Assembly (NCBI GenBank): GCA_013696185.1
Contig: JACCZA010000072.1
Location: forward strand, 1 to 7,297
Reading direction: 5' to 3'
Source of the DNA: Actinomycetota bacterium
Lineage (GTDB): Bacteria > Actinomycetota > Thermoleophilia > Gaiellales > Gaiellaceae
Length of the DNA: 7,297 nucleotides
Part shown: positions 6,528-7,297 of the stretch, one piece after another
Layout of the letters: every line of letters begins with the position of its first letter
Position numbering within the stretch: position 1 is the first letter of the stretch
Made by a program: the position numbers and the translations under genes
The notes under the pieces: model-generated
What the model was told of the DNA's origin: nothing
The model's input: only the letters and a program-made list of their open reading frames with translations
The model's database searches: none

Positions 6528-6605
6528 GACCTCTCCCTTCGCCGGTGCTAACCGGAGCAGGTTCGACGGGTGTGATCTCAGCCCCCTGGGAAGGGCACCC
6601 CGGTC
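6528..6605 (-). promoter_or_regulatory. TPP riboswitch (THI element) controlling cytX
   Basis: On the minus strand the conserved thiamine pyrophosphate aptamer blocks appear in order: GGGGTGCCC at the 5' side, CTGAGA (6576-6581) followed by TCACACCC, GAACCTG (6558-6564), the CCGGT-TAGC-ACCGG hairpin, and GCGAAGGGA. A short P1 can form between GACC (6602-6605) and GGTC (6528-6531). The 3' strand of P1 ends at the base before the cytX ATG and contains the Shine-Dalgarno-like GGGAGAGG. Thiamine pyrophosphate binding would thus be expected to hide the ribosome binding site and turn off translation. No separate terminator hairpin with a U-run exists in the space left, so translational control is inferred. 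Confidence 0.95.
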
Positions 6606-6610
6606 GGGCC

Positions 6611-6616
6611 ACTGTA
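6611..6616 (-). promoter_or_regulatory. Candidate -10 element for the TPP riboswitch-cytX transcript
   Basis: TACAGT on the minus strand fits TANNNT. Transcription would begin about 7 nt downstream, at 6604-6605, which is the first base of riboswitch helix P1. The match between promoter position and aptamer edge supports both. A -35 is not clear. Confidence 0.5.
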
Positions 6617-6714
6617 GCGCAGCACCCCGCGCGGATCACTCGTTCGAGGGAGATCCGAGGCGCAGCGCCGGTTTTCGCGCGCGACGGGATCCCTGTGGAA
6701 GACACCGAACCACT
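6617..6714. other. Divergent intergenic region, promoter of the secreted protein not resolved
   Basis: This gap separates the riboswitch transcript from the plus-strand secreted protein. A promoter for the latter must lie here, but no TANNNT with a sensible -35 stands out on the plus strand. The palindrome GGGATCCC (6686-6693) is noted without assigned meaning. GTTTT and GGGAT resemble parts of SigB/SigF-type promoters but are too close together. Confidence 0.3.
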
Positions 6715-6727
6715 GGAGGGACTACAG

Positions 6728-7267
6728 ATGAAGCTGAAGGTGATGCTGGGCATGCTGGTCGCGCTCTTGGCCGTTCCGGCCATGGCGCTTGCCGGCGACG
6801 ACTCGCAGTCGGACCGGGCGAGCGCCGCCGAGTCCTGCACCGCGCTGCGCACGTCGATGGGCGCGACGCTGTTCACCCAGACCTACGGGACGAACGGCAG
6901 CAAGGCCAACGCGTTCGGCAAGTGCGTCTCGCAGCACTCGAGCAAGGAAGCCGCCAATCGCGCACAGGCTGCGAAGAGCTGCGCGAGCGAGCAGGCTGAC
7001 GCCGGCTTCGCCGCCGCCCACGGCGGCAAGAGCTTCGCGCAGGCCTACGGCAACGGCCCGAAGGGCAAGAACGCGATGCAGCGCTGCATGCAGGCCAAGC
7101 TGAAGGAGAGCCGGACCGAGCAGCGCGAGGACACGGTCAAGGCAGCCCGCTCGTGCAAGGCCGAGCGGACGTCGATGGGGGAGTCGGCCTTCAAGGCGAA
7201 GTGGGGCAATCGCTCGAACGCCTTCGGCAAGTGCGTCTCGGCGCACTCCAAGGCGAAGAACGACTAG
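6728..7267 (+). CDS. Secreted cysteine-pair repeat protein of unknown function
   Basis: Exported protein of 179 residues. A Sec signal peptide is clear: basic MKLK, a hydrophobic core at 5-17, and an A-L-A cleavage site at 20-22. The mature part consists of three repeats, each opening with A-A-x-S-C and closing near K/R-C-V/M. The cysteine pairs are C37/C66, C85/C120 and C143/C169, consistent with one disulphide per repeat outside the cytoplasm. Between them are an F-x-x-x-Y/W-G motif and an N-A-F-G-K-C motif (repeats 1 and 3 identical there, repeat 2 as NAMQRC). The mature protein is rich in Lys, Ala and Ser. GGAGGG (6715-6720) lies 7 nt before the ATG, a strong ribosome binding site. I recall similar uncharacterised proteins in Thermoleophilia but cannot verify this. 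It stands alone and diverges from the thiamine operon. Function unknown. Confidence 0.88.
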   Translation: MKLKVMLGMLVALLAVPAMALAGDDSQSDRASAAESCTALRTSMGATLFTQTYGTNGSKANAFGKCVSQHSSKEAANRAQAAKSCASEQADAGFAAAHGGKSFAQAYGNGPKGKNAMQRCMQAKLKESRTEQREDTVKAARSCKAERTSMGESAFKAKWGNRSNAFGKCVSAHSKAKND

Positions 7268-7297
7268 CGCGCTCGGGGGACGGAGGGGTCACGGCTC

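Noticed and set aside
6669..6693. SigB/SigF-like promoter (GTTT ... GGGAT) before the secreted protein gene
   Set aside because: The two parts are only about 11 nt apart, while the known pattern needs roughly 14-17 nt, and the second box is imperfect.
5188..6876. Upstream extension of the Asp-box frame through cytX
   Set aside because: The translation inside cytX is Arg/Ala shadow sequence. The convincing portion begins only near the GTG at 5187.

Overview
The window is a compact, very GC-rich bacterial segment with G/C-biased codon third positions, GTG starts, and several TANNNT-type -10 hexamers, one or two of them so close to a start codon that leaderless or nearly leaderless messages are likely. 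This points to an actinobacterium. The secreted NAFGKCV repeat protein at the right end makes me think of the Thermoleophilia (Solirubrobacterales/Gaiellales), but that is an impression from memory, not a proof. Most genes are ordinary chromosomal housekeeping or accessory functions, and I see no insertion sequence, CRISPR array, prophage or replication origin.

Left part, all minus strand (read from right to left): an ABC-2 exporter made of an ATPase (3028-3879) and a membrane subunit (2285-3031) that overlap by 4 nt; a 117-residue protein of unknown function (1891-2244) 40 nt behind them; a full-length monofunctional haem catalase (271-1797) with its own ribosome binding site and a candidate promoter; and a tRNA-Arg(CCT) gene (85-156). 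The first 84 bases may hold the edge of another minus-strand gene that runs out of the window.

Middle: a PhzF-family isomerase/epimerase (3919-4758, plus) diverges from the ABC ATPase across only 39 bp. A TAGAGT hexamer sits exactly 6 nt before its GTG, which fits leaderless translation.

Right part: a TPP riboswitch (minus, about 6605-6528) directly precedes cytX (5190-6527), an NCS1-family permease for the thiamine precursor hydroxymethylpyrimidine. A small Asp-box (BNR-like) protein (4783-5187) starts 2 nt after the cytX stop and has no Shine-Dalgarno of its own, so it is probably made by translational coupling under the same thiamine control. Its gene converges on the PhzF gene, with 24 bp between the stops. 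Diverging from the riboswitch is a secreted protein of 179 residues (6728-7267, plus) built of three repeats, each bracketed by a cysteine pair.

The least explained elements are the three-repeat secreted cysteine protein, the Asp-box protein placed in a thiamine-controlled operon, and the 117-residue unknown protein.
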